A stretch of 31,776 bases of DNA from a virus: IMG/VR virus record IMGVR_UViG_3300033142_000599, positions 1 to 31,776 of that record; one strand, 5' to 3'. Both the position numbers and the translations under genes were made by a program. Shown here piece after piece: positions 21,324 to 29,574 of the stretch. The notes beneath the pieces are model-generated. The model saw nothing but the letters and a program-made list of their open reading frames with translations, was not told where the DNA came from and searched no databases. The stretch's first letter is position 1; each line of letters opens with the position of its first letter.

Positions 21324-21345
21324 ACACCTCGGAAGATGCTCTATA
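21324..21345 (-). terminator. Weak hairpin before tail tubular A
   Basis: On the minus strand GCATCT-TCCG-AGGTGT forms a six-pair stem with two G-U pairs, then TTTTATTAAG. The stem only pairs well when read from the minus strand. It may slow polymerase between the gp49-like gene and the tail genes. Confidence 0.35.
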
Positions 21346-21348
21346 AAT

Positions 21349-21651
21349 TTATTTACTTTCGTAAAGTTTTTGTTTTAAAAGATAGCCCTCTAAGACCCAA
21401 ATCTTTTCTCTTGCATTGTCTTTTGCTATTTTATTACCGATTTCTTCATTGTAGTTTTCAGGACTTGCACAAGCTGATTCTCCAGTAACAGTAAAACCAT
21501 TTTCTAATGTAAGTACACAGACAGTTAATACATCCGTTAATCTATGAAAAGACTCTTCCTTTATCTTTCCGTCAATAAGCGATGGTGTTAGCCGTGGGGC
21601 ATTTAAGTTTTTTTCTTGAATTTCTTTTTCTATAGTTTCTTCTGGTGTCAT
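21349..21651 (-). CDS. Phage gp49/66-like protein
   Basis: A 100-residue protein. KEESFHRLTDVLTVCVLTLE then NGFTVTGESACASPENYNEE and IGNKIAKDNAREKIWVLEGY (about 31-90) match the Phage_gp49_66 family closely. Its role is not known; members occur near head and tail genes in many phages and are probably made late. The gene lies between the capsid/decoration pair and the tail adaptor, flanked by two hairpins. ATG at 21651 has AAAGGAAAA upstream. Confidence 0.85.
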   Translation of the reverse strand: MTPEETIEKEIQEKNLNAPRLTPSLIDGKIKEESFHRLTDVLTVCVLTLENGFTVTGESACASPENYNEEIGNKIAKDNAREKIWVLEGYLLKQKLYESK

Positions 21652-21664
21652 AATTTTCCTTTTC

Positions 21665-21709
21665 GTTTACTTTGTAAACTTAATAAAGGGGTCAGTTTAT
21701 TAACCCCTT
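21665..21709 (-). terminator. Hairpins downstream of the decoration gene
   Basis: AAGGGGT (21686-21692) and ACCCCTT (21703-21709) form a 7-bp GC-rich stem with a 10-base loop, then TTATTAAG on the minus strand. A second perfect stem, GTTTAC-TTT-GTAAAC (21665-21679), follows. Position just after the capsid and decoration genes matches the partial terminator after T7 gene 10 and would make capsid mRNA more abundant than tail mRNA. Confidence 0.55.
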
Positions 21710-21716
21710 GATAGAT

Positions 21717-21974
21717 TTACGATACTGCTGCAAACCCTGTTGTAATTACAGACCCATTGTTAGTTAAACAATATATAATATATGGTTTAGCTGTTGTTCC
21801 TGTGTCTGTAGTCGCTATGATTACATCACCTACTTTCACTATATCTACAAGTGGGTTAAAATATCCACTTGCTATAGTAGCTGCTTTTGTATCTGCTGTC
21901 TTGTACATATACAACTTAGCTGTATCCGAACCAGCTCCTACGTTTCCGCCAAAATTCTTTGCTATAAATGCCAT
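21717..21974 (-). CDS. Putative capsid decoration protein
   Basis: An 85-residue protein, beta-rich with many Ala, Gly and Thr (NFGGNVGAGSDTAKLYMYKT; GYFNPLVDIVKVGDVIIATT; ITTGFAAVS). The VGDVIIATTDTGT stretch is the kind seen in small capsid-stabilising proteins of short-tailed marine phages. It starts ten bases after the major capsid gene ends, so it should be made in similar amounts. A decoration or head-stabilising role is inference from composition and place. Confidence 0.5.
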   Translation of the reverse strand: MAFIAKNFGGNVGAGSDTAKLYMYKTADTKAATIASGYFNPLVDIVKVGDVIIATTDTGTTAKPYIIYCLTNNGSVITTGFAAVS

Positions 21975-21983
21975 TATATACTC

Positions 21984-22814
21984 CTAACTTTTTAAATATT
22001 CTACAGGGATGATACCTTCGATATCAATCGCAACTGAACCAGCTTTCCACATACCCATTGATAACCAAGAAGCCTTATGAGCGATATAATCAACTCTAGT
22101 CTTCATGTCAATACCAATAGCATGACCTATTGCTGCCTTGTGAAATGCAAAGCCAGTTTGTACTGTAGTAACGAATGGTAGCCCACCCTCTGCTCTAGCT
22201 GAACCGATAATTTTCCACTTGAATCCCATGAATTGATTGATTTCGCCAGTCATTAATAATTGAACACTATTATAATCTTGCGATGTGATAGTAGAATCAT
22301 TTAAAAGGTCATTTAATCCACCTTCATCAATTACCATATATCTATCTTCCATTGGTGCTTCAACTTTATTAAGAGCTTTAGAAGCTGCTGTAATACCTGC
22401 TAAGTTCAACGCTGCGATACCACTACCTACTGGTGTAGTTGTCGAAGTATTTAATGCATCAATGATTGACTGATCGTCAAGTCTACCCATTGCATAAGCA
22501 ATAGTCATGGCCAGTTCAGAAACTTCATCAAAGTTTACAGTTGCTTGGTCATAAATATCTGTATATTCAGGTGCTTCGTAGTTAACCAAAACAGCTTGTT
22601 TTAAATCGTGATCTATATCCATAGGGATAACATCGGCAGAACTTCCTGTTCTAATTGTTGCTTTGCCTTTGCCCATTGTTCTAAAGTCGTATTTATCACC
22701 GACTACACCATTTCTTACTTTTACACATTGTCTTAATGTTTGCATACCTTGATATGCGTGTTTTACTTCCGTATCAAACTGTTCGACTGCTACAGAACTT
22801 AATTCTTGACTCAT
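21984..22814 (-). CDS. Major capsid protein
   Basis: A 276-residue protein of the HK97-like fold type used by T7-like phages. Visible marks are the N-arm helix VAVEQFDTEVKHAYQGMQTL, KYDFRTMGKG and the E-loop stretch after it, DIDHDLKQAVLVNYEAPEYT, and the late P-domain segment LPFVTTVQTGFAFHKAAIGH. Position after the scaffold gene and its own extended -10 promoter with a 145-base leader fit a protein needed in hundreds of copies. It forms the head shell. ATG at 22814 follows AAAGGAA. Confidence 0.85.
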   Translation of the reverse strand: MSQELSSVAVEQFDTEVKHAYQGMQTLRQCVKVRNGVVGDKYDFRTMGKGKATIRTGSSADVIPMDIDHDLKQAVLVNYEAPEYTDIYDQATVNFDEVSELAMTIAYAMGRLDDQSIIDALNTSTTTPVGSGIAALNLAGITAASKALNKVEAPMEDRYMVIDEGGLNDLLNDSTITSQDYNSVQLLMTGEINQFMGFKWKIIGSARAEGGLPFVTTVQTGFAFHKAAIGHAIGIDMKTRVDYIAHKASWLSMGMWKAGSVAIDIEGIIPVEYLKS

Positions 22815-22857
22815 GTCATTTCCTTTGTTTTTTAGTTCTAATATCGCTGAATGGTTT

Positions 22858-22921
22858 TGGGTGACTCCTTATAAGTAAGGAGGTCGCAGCCAATCGCTAC
22901 AAACTTCTTAAACTTATAAGG
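22858..22921 (-). promoter_or_regulatory. Capsid leader with two mutually exclusive stems
   Basis: Local stem: CTCCTTA (22865-22871) pairs with TAAGGAG (22876-22882). Long-range stem: CCTTATAAG (22867-22875) pairs perfectly with CTTATAAGG (22913-22921) and encloses a small hairpin (GCAGC 22886-22890 with GCTAC 22896-22900). The two main stems share bases and cannot form together. The element lies in the 5' leader of the major capsid mRNA and could switch its stability or translation. Confidence 0.45.
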
Positions 22922-22965
22922 CTCTAGGAGGTATCTTATTGTGTTTAGTAGTTTAATATTACGTT

Positions 22966-22974
22966 ATTATATCA
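22966..22974 (-). promoter_or_regulatory. Extended -10 promoter for the capsid gene
   Basis: TGATATAAT reads as TG-N-TATAAT on the minus strand, a perfect extended -10; such promoters need little -35 and the bases 17 upstream (AAGGAA) do not match. A start near 22959 gives a leader of about 145 bases. A small hairpin (TTCCTT...AAGGAA, about 22989-23005) lies between the scaffold stop and this site. Confidence 0.5.
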
Positions 22975-23020
22975 TACTTTTAACTTACTTCCTTATTAAA
23001 AGGAAACAAATTCGTTATTT

Positions 23021-23704
23021 TTATCTTCTATTCGCGTGTTCTTCTGCTTCTAATGCTTCTACTCTTCTTCTATATTCAGGGTCTACACTCATTCGTCTCT
23101 CTCCGTTTTCAGTCTTAGCGAATCTCATAGCAGTTAATTGTTCTTTATCATAACTTCTAGTAGGTGGTGTAGCTGTTGGTGTAGTTTGTTTATTAGCATT
23201 TATTAAAGCTTCTAGTACTTCAACACCTTTTGCACCGAATAATCCATCGTTAATTTGTTGAAGTGCTTCATCATCTACAGGAGTATTAGCTTTCATGTAG
23301 TCACTTACATTTTGAAGTCTTTCTTTTGCATCGGGTCCTAATGCTTTTATTTGTTCAGCTTGATAAGCTTGTAATTGTTCAGCTTGATGTGTATTATAAC
23401 CCTCTACCAATTCATTGAGACCTTTATCGTTCATTTGGTTATCTTTTCCCCACTCTGAAGCATATCCGTATAATGGGTCACCTTCTGCTATTCCCTCAGC
23501 TCTTGTGTATGCTTCTGGTGCACCGTCAAAATTTCCTAGTTTCTTTGAGTAACTAGATTGTAATTCTTTATAACCGTTCTCCATTTCGCTAACAGATTTG
23601 TATTTTCCATCAAGATATGTTATCTCTGTAGTTGCTTCATTGTTGTTATCTGTTACTACTGCATCCGCAGCTGGTGTCTCTGTTATTTGTGTTGTTTCTT
23701 CCAT
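23021..23704 (-). CDS. Scaffolding protein
   Basis: A 227-residue acidic, helical protein. The N-terminus is low-complexity and rich in Thr, Glu and Asn; LDGKYKSVSEMENGYKELQS (31-50) is a common mark of podovirus scaffolds. The middle (EWGKDNQMNDKGLNELVEGY) is helical with many Gln, and the C-terminus has the basic helical tail expected to touch the capsid (ENGERRMSVDPEYRRRVEAL). It directs assembly of the head and leaves or is cleaved. It comes directly before the capsid gene. Confidence 0.8.
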   Translation of the reverse strand: MEETTQITETPAADAVVTDNNNEATTEITYLDGKYKSVSEMENGYKELQSSYSKKLGNFDGAPEAYTRAEGIAEGDPLYGYASEWGKDNQMNDKGLNELVEGYNTHQAEQLQAYQAEQIKALGPDAKERLQNVSDYMKANTPVDDEALQQINDGLFGAKGVEVLEALINANKQTTPTATPPTRSYDKEQLTAMRFAKTENGERRMSVDPEYRRRVEALEAEEHANRR

Positions 23705-23720
23705 TCTCTTATCCCTTTAT

Positions 23721-24818
23721 TTAGTATAATATTGATTCAATATAGTATGTTGATGAAGTAAACCCAAAATTACTTAATGCAATTTCACTTCTTAACTCTA
23801 ACCTATATTCGTGTCCTGTTTCCATTGCCAATGCTCCATTGTCGGTAATGTCGTAAGTTTCTGCATCTTTTAGGATAAATCCTTTTATCGACTTAACTAC
23901 AATATTGTCTGTTACATCTCGCAAGTCTACGTAAATTTCTTTTTTCCCTGCTCCTCCTACGTTATCAAAGAACATATGTAAACTAATATTAAGTCTATAT
24001 GTACCATCAAGTGCTATTGTGATTACACCAGTTGTTAAATTAGCTTCTGTCACTATTTCTATTTTGTTTGTATAACTAGATACTACAGTACCATTGACTA
24101 AATCCGCAGGTAAGCTTGTTGGAGCTGTTGCTTCCAGTAGACTTCCAAGTGTTCTTGGTAAAGGGACATTGCTTACAATGTTTGCGAATATTTGACCAGT
24201 TGAAGCATTTTGTGTTATTGCATTTCCCATCTGTGTTCTTATTATAGGAGCAGTCTCTACAAATGTTCCGGGCACTGTGTCACTTAGGTATAAAGGTGCT
24301 CCAATTGTAAAGGATAATGTGTTTATATCTCTGACTATTCCGAAGATTGAAAGTATTCCTTTTTCTCCGTCCGGTATATCATGTGTTGCAATTCCCAATA
24401 CTGTAGCATTTACAAATGTATCAGCTAGTGCAAGTTCTATCTTAATATTTCCTGCTGTTGCGCCATCGTTTCGACAAGCCATTCCGTTTGCAATTAATGC
24501 ACCAGATGTATTGATTACTTCTATGTGTAGTTCTCTACCTACTTGAAGTGTTACGTCAGACTGTTCTCCTTGTACGTTTAAAGAACCATTTGCATAATAT
24601 ACATTTCCTTCTGCATATGTTGGCTCACTCCCTGTTTTGTCATCAAACAACATTTTTTCTTGTGATGTTGTTCCGTCTTTTTTTACATAAGGTACTAGCT
24701 TTGTATCTACATCATTACTGGTAGTTAATTTGTCTCCAGAGTTAGTGCCACCTAGATGTATCTGCGTTATTTCTCCGCTATTAAGTATGGTGTTCATCTC
24801 TCTATTTGGTATTGCCAT
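23721..24818 (-). CDS. Putative head fibre / appendage protein
   Basis: A 365-residue, beta-rich protein without catalytic motifs. Residues 90-205 hold a capsid-appendage type domain (GRELHIEVINTSGALIANGM; LGIATHDIPDGEKGILSIFG; GAPLYLSDTVPG). The C-terminal 140 residues (from about 225) have the strand pattern of a C1q/TNF-like jelly roll (ITIALDGTYRLNISLHMFFD; YRLELRSEIALSNFGFTSST), which forms trimers on phage appendages. Place between portal and scaffold fits a head fibre. A tail-associated role is not excluded. Start ATG overlaps the Bbp19-like gene by 17 bases. Confidence 0.5.
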   Translation of the reverse strand: MAIPNREMNTILNSGEITQIHLGGTNSGDKLTTSNDVDTKLVPYVKKDGTTSQEKMLFDDKTGSEPTYAEGNVYYANGSLNVQGEQSDVTLQVGRELHIEVINTSGALIANGMACRNDGATAGNIKIELALADTFVNATVLGIATHDIPDGEKGILSIFGIVRDINTLSFTIGAPLYLSDTVPGTFVETAPIIRTQMGNAITQNASTGQIFANIVSNVPLPRTLGSLLEATAPTSLPADLVNGTVVSSYTNKIEIVTEANLTTGVITIALDGTYRLNISLHMFFDNVGGAGKKEIYVDLRDVTDNIVVKSIKGFILKDAETYDITDNGALAMETGHEYRLELRSEIALSNFGFTSSTYYIESILY

Positions 24819-25083
24819 TTACTGCTCCTTCTAAAGTTTTTCTAAGTTGTCTAATTACCGCAGCTTCCCCAGCTCTGAATGCTGTTTGTTCAAATGTAAG
24901 ACCAGGACTATACACGTCTCTGTCTACAAATGTTTTCTCTAAATGTTCTAGGCATTTTCTTCCTAGAGGTGTTTCAAATGTACCCACTATAAAACTATTT
25001 ATTGTGGCTTCATGTTTAAGCAAATCGTCTTTTTGATTATCGGTTAACTCTTGCTGTTCTTCATAGTATGGTTGTTCAGTCAT
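24802..25083 (-). CDS. Bbp19-like small phage protein
   Basis: A 93-residue protein starting at ATG 25083, which overlaps the portal stop as TAATG with GAGGGAG before it; the longer frame running back to 25209 lies inside the portal gene and has no good start. INSFIVGTFETPLGRKCLEH then F..R..Y...LTFEQTAFRA and GEAAVIRQLRKTLEG fit the Bbp19 family, found directly after portal genes in many podoviruses. Its role is unknown; it is perhaps a head or packaging component. Confidence 0.65.
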   Translation of the reverse strand: MTEQPYYEEQQELTDNQKDDLLKHEATINSFIVGTFETPLGRKCLEHLEKTFVDRDVYSPGLTFEQTAFRAGEAAVIRQLRKTLEGAVNGNTK

Positions 25084-26615
25084 TACATTGCTCCCTCTTG
25101 CGGTGGCATACCTTGTTGTTGCTGTGCCATTTTTTGTTGTTGTTTCATCATAGCGTCTATTTCTTCCTGATCTCTTTTTCCTGTTGCTGGAAGTCCTAGT
25201 GTGTCCCATATATCCACGGGAACATCTTCGACTTTAATCTTTTGTGCTACTAATTCAGGAGGTAACGGAGCCATAAACTCCATGAATCTACCATAAGCAG
25301 CTAATATTGATTCGTCTTGCTGTCTAGTAGATGGATTTACAAACTTTATTTTAACTTCTTTACCATTAACTTTGAAGTCTGGAACTTTACCAGCTTTCTT
25401 TAGTATGTATAAACTATTAGCTACGATTCTTTCTAGTAACTCAGACTGTACTCGACTACTTGCTGATAATGTACTAGCTGCATTGTCTGCATTTCTAATA
25501 CTCATTTCTGTAGCACTTCTAACTGGTGTTTCTTCTATGTTACCAAATGGTTTTGAAAGGAATGTTCTTCTAATTTGGTCTTGATAGTTCTTAATAGCAA
25601 AATCCATTAGCTGAGGATTACCACTTAACTGTAATGCTCTTAATGTAGGGTTTGCATTGTCATTACTACCAACTGGCATAATAACACCTGGTTGTAATTT
25701 CATTGTATAAGGATTAATAACACCATCATCTGCAGCTGTAAATATTGGATTAGCTTGGAATGATAGACCTTTTAAGTAATCTGCTACCATTCTGTTAAGT
25801 GTTTTAATATTATTAAGCTGTCTCATTACTCTACCACGTCCGTATACTTCACCCGGTATTGTGTTTTCTCTGAATACTACCCATGGATTATAATCTAACT
25901 CTTCATGTATAAGATATGCTCTTTCGTTCTGATAGATCAATAAGCTATAATACTTTTTATCTTGTTCTATAACTGCTTCTATTAGATTTACTTCTGCAGT
26001 AGGTTTATTTGTTAGCTTTTCTACTAAAGATTCTGTAAGTTTAGCACGTGGCCATGTCTTCTTTATGTCTTTTACTGGTATTTTAAACTCTCTAAATACT
26101 GTTTCAACAATACTTCTTGATGAATTTTCAAGGATTAACTCTGATAAACTAACCGCTCTAAAGTTTAATGATGATTGTATACCATCGCCCTCGCTACATA
26201 TTACTGCACCAGTTGAGATACCCAAGTCTAAGAATGCTGTATCCATTTGAGCCGTGAAGTTAGAACTATTAATATTTTCAAATAGCTTCTCTGTTATATC
26301 TTCTAATAGCTTTTCTACTTTGTCTTTATCTTTAGGGTCTATGTCTGTACCAGCTTCTAGTTTCATCCATTCAGTGTTATTAGGCACTAATGTAGCTGTT
26401 AATCTTGACGCGAAGTCACTTAATGCATCTACTGCTGTATCATCGAATACATATTGACGCTTTCTTGTTCCTGGACTCCACTTATCCATAGTATTTCGTT
26501 CAGGTAGTGCATATCTATAACACTCTCTGATATGGTCTTCCCATAATAGCTTACGCTGTTTGGCTTCTGAAAATCTAGCCTTAACTGTTTCATAGTCTAA
26601 TGTAATATCTGCCAT
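25083..26615 (-). CDS. Portal (head-to-tail connector) protein
   Basis: A 510-residue protein. The start (SEAKQRKLLWEDHIRECYRY ALPERN, about 13-38) followed by DDTAVDALSDFASRLTATLV PNNTEW (54-80) is diagnostic for the T7-type connector family. YNPWVVFRENTIPGEVYGRG then R and LNNIKTLNRMVADYLKG are further family blocks. The Gln-rich end (MMKQQQKMAQQQQGMPPQEG) is a low-complexity tail. Twelve copies form the channel through which DNA enters. It follows the 80-residue gene by one base. Confidence 0.9.
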   Translation of the reverse strand: MADITLDYETVKARFSEAKQRKLLWEDHIRECYRYALPERNTMDKWSPGTRKRQYVFDDTAVDALSDFASRLTATLVPNNTEWMKLEAGTDIDPKDKDKVEKLLEDITEKLFENINSSNFTAQMDTAFLDLGISTGAVICSEGDGIQSSLNFRAVSLSELILENSSRSIVETVFREFKIPVKDIKKTWPRAKLTESLVEKLTNKPTAEVNLIEAVIEQDKKYYSLLIYQNERAYLIHEELDYNPWVVFRENTIPGEVYGRGRVMRQLNNIKTLNRMVADYLKGLSFQANPIFTAADDGVINPYTMKLQPGVIMPVGSNDNANPTLRALQLSGNPQLMDFAIKNYQDQIRRTFLSKPFGNIEETPVRSATEMSIRNADNAASTLSASSRVQSELLERIVANSLYILKKAGKVPDFKVNGKEVKIKFVNPSTRQQDESILAAYGRFMEFMAPLPPELVAQKIKVEDVPVDIWDTLGLPATGKRDQEEIDAMMKQQQKMAQQQQGMPPQEGAM

Positions 26616-26616
26616 G

Positions 26617-26859
26617 TTATGCTTCTTTTAGCTTTTTAATTAACGTAGGCTTTAAAGCTTGTGGACTAAATGGAATGTTTTTAGTCTTTAATATTGCTCT
26701 AATGTCTTCTATATTCATAGCTTCATAGTTAGTATCAATAACTTTCCTACATTTACACTCAGGAATATCATCAAATAGTTGTCCCGGCATTAATGTAGCT
26801 ACTATTTCGTTACAGTCTACACATCTAATACGTGCGAATTCACTTGTTTTATACTTCAT
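26617..26859 (-). CDS. Zinc-ribbon plus HeH/SAP-like protein
   Basis: An 80-residue protein. CVDC (13-16) and the CKCR group at about 35-38 can bind zinc. The C-terminal part, NIEDIRAILKTKNIPFSPQA then LKPTLIKKLKEA (about 49-80), follows the helix-extended loop-helix pattern of HeH/SAP-like domains, which bind DNA in some phage structural and packaging proteins. Between the Ala-rich small protein and the portal, it may help link DNA to the portal. That role is a guess. Confidence 0.5.
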   Translation of the reverse strand: MKYKTSEFARIRCVDCNEIVATLMPGQLFDDIPECKCRKVIDTNYEAMNIEDIRAILKTKNIPFSPQALKPTLIKKLKEA

Positions 26860-26860
26860 C

Positions 26861-27163
26861 CTATCCTCCTAATACATCTGTTGGTGGTGTTACGCCTGTT
26901 TCATCGCCCGCATATAGTAAACCTTTTCTACCAGATGATAGTCTAGCTTTTCTTTCTGTTGTTGCTGTATCTGCTCTTGCTGTTCTTTCTGCTGTGAGTT
27001 TGTCTTGTTTTGCTCTAATATCTTCTTGCTTCTTTAACTCTGTTGCTTGTACATCTGCTGCTTTACCTGCTGTCTTTGCTTGTTTCTTAGCTTGGATTAC
27101 ACTACCTACTGCTGCTGTTGCTCCAACTCCTGCTGCTACTGCGGTTACTGCTGCTGCTGTCAT
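26861..27163 (-). CDS. Ala-rich small virion-region protein
   Basis: A 100-residue protein. Residues 1-22 form a hydrophobic Ala/Val/Gly segment (MTAAAVTAVAAGVGATAAVG), followed by a Lys/Gln/Glu coiled coil (24-75) and a Gly/Ser end with RKGLLYAGDETGVTPPTDVL. This layout (hydrophobic start, helix, then GRxxLLxxG and a xLxG end) is shared by small proteins near the portal in several podoviruses. It may be a minor virion or ejected protein. Its ATG overlaps the GNAT gene stop as ATGA. Confidence 0.5.
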   Translation of the reverse strand: MTAAAVTAVAAGVGATAAVGSVIQAKKQAKTAGKAADVQATELKKQEDIRAKQDKLTAERTARADTATTERKARLSSGRKGLLYAGDETGVTPPTDVLGG

Positions 27164-27507
27164 ATTCTTCCTTTTTCTTTTAAGTATGCTCTATACATAA
27201 CTGGTTCTTTTTCCCCTGCAAATTGTATGTCAGGATAATTCTTAACTAAGTATCTAATCCCTTTGATAAATGCTTTCTTTGCTTCTAGTGTTTCCTTACT
27301 CCATGTATAAGCCACATAGTATTCGGTTACAGGCTTTAATAATAGGCAGAATCCTACTATCTCCCCATCTATGAAAGACGCTATGATTATATGTTCTAGG
27401 TTAAATGCTAATTCTAAGTCTTCGTCAGTGTATTCATCGCTGACTTTAGCCATCTTCTCCCCTACAAAATCCCTATAAGAATCGTCAACTTCTCTAATTT
27501 CTACCAT
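27160..27507 (-). CDS. GNAT-like N-acetyltransferase fold protein
   Basis: A 115-residue protein starting at ATG 27507 with AAAGGG upstream; a TTG at 27540 would add 11 residues but lacks a good site. MVEIREVDDSYRDFVGEKMA, then HIIIASFIDGEIVGFCLLLK, then VAYTWSKETLEAKKAFIKGI and the end FAGEKEPVMYRAYLKEKGR follow the order of strands and helices of short GNAT proteins common beside terminase and portal genes in T7-like phages. The strand IVGFCLLL fits the acetyl-CoA side, but the Q/R-x-x-G-x-G/A loop is not clear, so it may lack activity. Role may be structural. Confidence 0.5.
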   Translation of the reverse strand: MVEIREVDDSYRDFVGEKMAKVSDEYTDEDLELAFNLEHIIIASFIDGEIVGFCLLLKPVTEYYVAYTWSKETLEAKKAFIKGIRYLVKNYPDIQFAGEKEPVMYRAYLKEKGRI

Positions 27508-27540
27508 TCTGCACCCTTTTATAGCAACACTATACCACAA

Positions 27541-27711
27541 TTACACCACATTTCTAGTATGTTTACACTTGAATCTGTGTAATGCTAGTTGTTTCTGCTG
27601 TAGTTGTACTTGCTTCTTATATATTTCTGTCTTTCTATGTTCATCCAAATAAGCTATGTATATGTCCATCTTCGACCATTTGTCGTAAAGTTCTTTTTGT
27701 TTATCCGTCAT
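27541..27711 (-). CDS. 56-residue coiled-coil protein
   Basis: ATG at 27711 lies in the last codons of the large terminase gene (11-base overlap). The product is helical and basic (MTDKQKELYDKWSKMDIYIA; HRKTEIYKKQVQLQQKQLAL), ending HRFKCKHTRNVV. Coupling to the terminase suggests a packaging accessory, but no family is recognised. It fills the space before the GNAT-like gene, ending 33 bases before its start. Confidence 0.5.
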   Translation of the reverse strand: MTDKQKELYDKWSKMDIYIAYLDEHRKTEIYKKQVQLQQKQLALHRFKCKHTRNVV

Positions 27712-29131
27712 AATTATCCCAATCTACTCTGTTTACTGTTCCGCTATTGCGTGGTATACTTTTTACAAGTTCTCTACTTGCTCCGCTTCCATCTACTAAG
27801 AACTCTAAACTGTTAGCAACGTGTGAGAATGCTCCTTTATCTGGCTTCTCATTATATCGCTCTCCAGATACATTAACTCTCTTGTATTGATATCCACCAT
27901 TTAATGCTTTACGTAACATTTGACACTTGGCACTAATTACAAGGTTTGGAAATCCACCATTCAATGTATTAAGCTTAGTCTTCACGCTCTCAACCATTAT
28001 ACCAGGATGATTAGTTGACGATAGCCTACAATGTAATCCTAACTTATTCCACTCTTTGAGCTGTGTTCTATTATCTAGCTGTGTCTTTGTATCTCCAGCC
28101 CACGGATCAATCCATGAAGCAATCTTATATTCTGAATAGTTAGCTTGTAAGTATTGTTTGATAATCTTTCCGAACTCTATACTTCCTATATCATCACTTA
28201 TTATCTCGTCAAACACTACGATTCTTCCCATTGTGTCCTTTTGCCCTATTAAGAAGGCTGATGTTCTTCCGTTGTCTGCTCCACATAATAGAGGTAATTG
28301 CTTACTAGGTTTGTCTATGTCCTCTTCTCTAATGCAATGTAAGTCATCGTTATACTCTGGATATACTGGTTTACCTGTTTGTAATGGTATGTATCTTCTC
28401 ATAATCATTACTTTGACCCAGTCTTCACTCTTTCCAGCTATGAATCCTCTGTAATATTCTGTTGGTAAGTTCTTTAGATTCTCTGCATCGGGGTTGATGT
28501 CTGCTTTTTTAAGTTGATTATTTTTAAATACTGCGTTTATTATACCAGGAGGTTGTTCAAATACTGTATGATTGTATGGTTTATTCTCTATGAACTTCTT
28601 ATATATCCATGTTTCGTTATCAAATGCGTTTGTGTCTGCCCATGCACATGGATTGGTTGCTTCTGCTCCCTCTTTAGGACTTGGATATCTTCCTAGCCGT
28701 GAGGTTACATTCTCTAATGCTTCTTTTGGCAACTCTCTAAGCTCATTGAGATATGCAAATGTTATCTCTAATGATAATAGTTTCTTCATGTCTCCAGGTT
28801 TATCTAATGCTCTGAATAATATCTCTGCTTTAACGTCATCATGTTCATATAATCCAGTTAGATTACCCCAGTTCATCTTTAAGTCTTCTCCGAAATGTCC
28901 CTCAAATGATTTAATAGTAGTATCACGTAGTTCCACGGCTGTATTTCTTACTACAACCATACGCGTATATCTTATTCCATTATTACTAGGCTCTTGTTCA
29001 TATATAAGCTTCTCCCATCTTAATATACTGCCTAATGTTTTACCACTTCCAATTGGTCCAATAATTAAAGATACGAAGTTATCACAAAGTATATAGTCTG
29101 ATGTTATTGGGTATACGTTTATTTCATTCAT
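27701..29131 (-). CDS. terL: Terminase large subunit
   Basis: A 476-residue packaging motor. Walker A is GPIGSGKT (25-32). The ATPase part includes RMVVVRNTAVELRDTTIKSF and FAYLNELRELPKEALENVTS, where the acidic Walker B/catalytic pair is expected as YLNE. The nuclease part starts near LLCGADNGRTSAFLIGQKD (first Asp) and IDPWAGDTK (second acidic cluster). The C-terminus includes GAFSHVANSLEFL, the usual end of the nuclease fold. It joins to the portal and cuts concatemers. Its ATG is one base past the small terminase stop. Confidence 0.9.
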   Translation of the reverse strand: MNEINVYPITSDYILCDNFVSLIIGPIGSGKTLGSILRWEKLIYEQEPSNNGIRYTRMVVVRNTAVELRDTTIKSFEGHFGEDLKMNWGNLTGLYEHDDVKAEILFRALDKPGDMKKLLSLEITFAYLNELRELPKEALENVTSRLGRYPSPKEGAEATNPCAWADTNAFDNETWIYKKFIENKPYNHTVFEQPPGIINAVFKNNQLKKADINPDAENLKNLPTEYYRGFIAGKSEDWVKVMIMRRYIPLQTGKPVYPEYNDDLHCIREEDIDKPSKQLPLLCGADNGRTSAFLIGQKDTMGRIVVFDEIISDDIGSIEFGKIIKQYLQANYSEYKIASWIDPWAGDTKTQLDNRTQLKEWNKLGLHCRLSSTNHPGIMVESVKTKLNTLNGGFPNLVISAKCQMLRKALNGGYQYKRVNVSGERYNEKPDKGAFSHVANSLEFLVDGSGASRELVKSIPRNSGTVNRVDWDNYDG

Positions 29132-29574
29132 TATTTAGTAGGGTGTAGATTAATAGTTCTACGTGTTGTTACTTCACCGCTCAACTCTTTCTTTTCAGGT
29201 GCATAGTAACCCATCATTTTTGATACTGTGTCTAAGGCTTTATTTACTCCAGAAGAATCATATTTAAACTCTCCGCTATTCTCACCATCTTTACCGACTA
29301 TCAACTCAGCTTGTGATGATTTAGCTACAACATTTCTTAGTTGTTCTAGTACCCATTCTTTAGTCATCTTGTTATCTTCTTGAAGCTCTTGCTGTAATTC
29401 GCTCAACCTTTCCCTTATGTTATCCTGTTTAAACAGATTACATGCTTTTACATTGATAGTCTTTTCTTTCATATTGCCAGTATTGTAAGCATGTTTATAT
29501 GCTTGTGTCTTATTACCACCATTCTTCATAAACTCTTGTACTGCTGCTTCTTGTTTAAGTGTTAGCTTTTGCAT
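29131..29574 (-). CDS. terS: Terminase small subunit
   Basis: A 147-residue protein. LTLKQEAAVQEFMKNGGNKT then AYKHAY (4-29) is the helix-turn-helix DNA-binding start of the Terminase_2 family, followed by a coiled coil (RERLSELQQELQEDNKMTKE) and a helical oligomerisation part ending near MMGYYAPEKK. It recognises phage DNA for packaging. It overlaps the membrane-peptide gene upstream by 13 bases. Confidence 0.85.
   Translation of the reverse strand: MQKLTLKQEAAVQEFMKNGGNKTQAYKHAYNTGNMKEKTINVKACNLFKQDNIRERLSELQQELQEDNKMTKEWVLEQLRNVVAKSSQAELIVGKDGENSGEFKYDSSGVNKALDTVSKMMGYYAPEKKELSGEVTTRRTINLHPTK

Noticed and set aside
24802-25209. 135-residue version of the Bbp19-like protein starting at 25209
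   Set aside because: The extra 42 residues lie inside the portal gene, have low-complexity basic content and no good start site, whereas the ATG at 25083 overlaps the portal stop as TAATG with a strong GAGGGAG.
26832-27238. Plus-strand frames rich in Ser, Cys and Ala
   Set aside because: They are antisense shadows of the Ala-rich small virion gene and the GNAT-like gene. Their odd composition follows from GCT/GCA codons read backwards.
28572-29096. 174-codon plus-strand frame
   Set aside because: It lies wholly within the large terminase gene on the other strand, which has clear motor and nuclease motifs. The plus-strand product has no motif and no ribosome-binding site was apparent.
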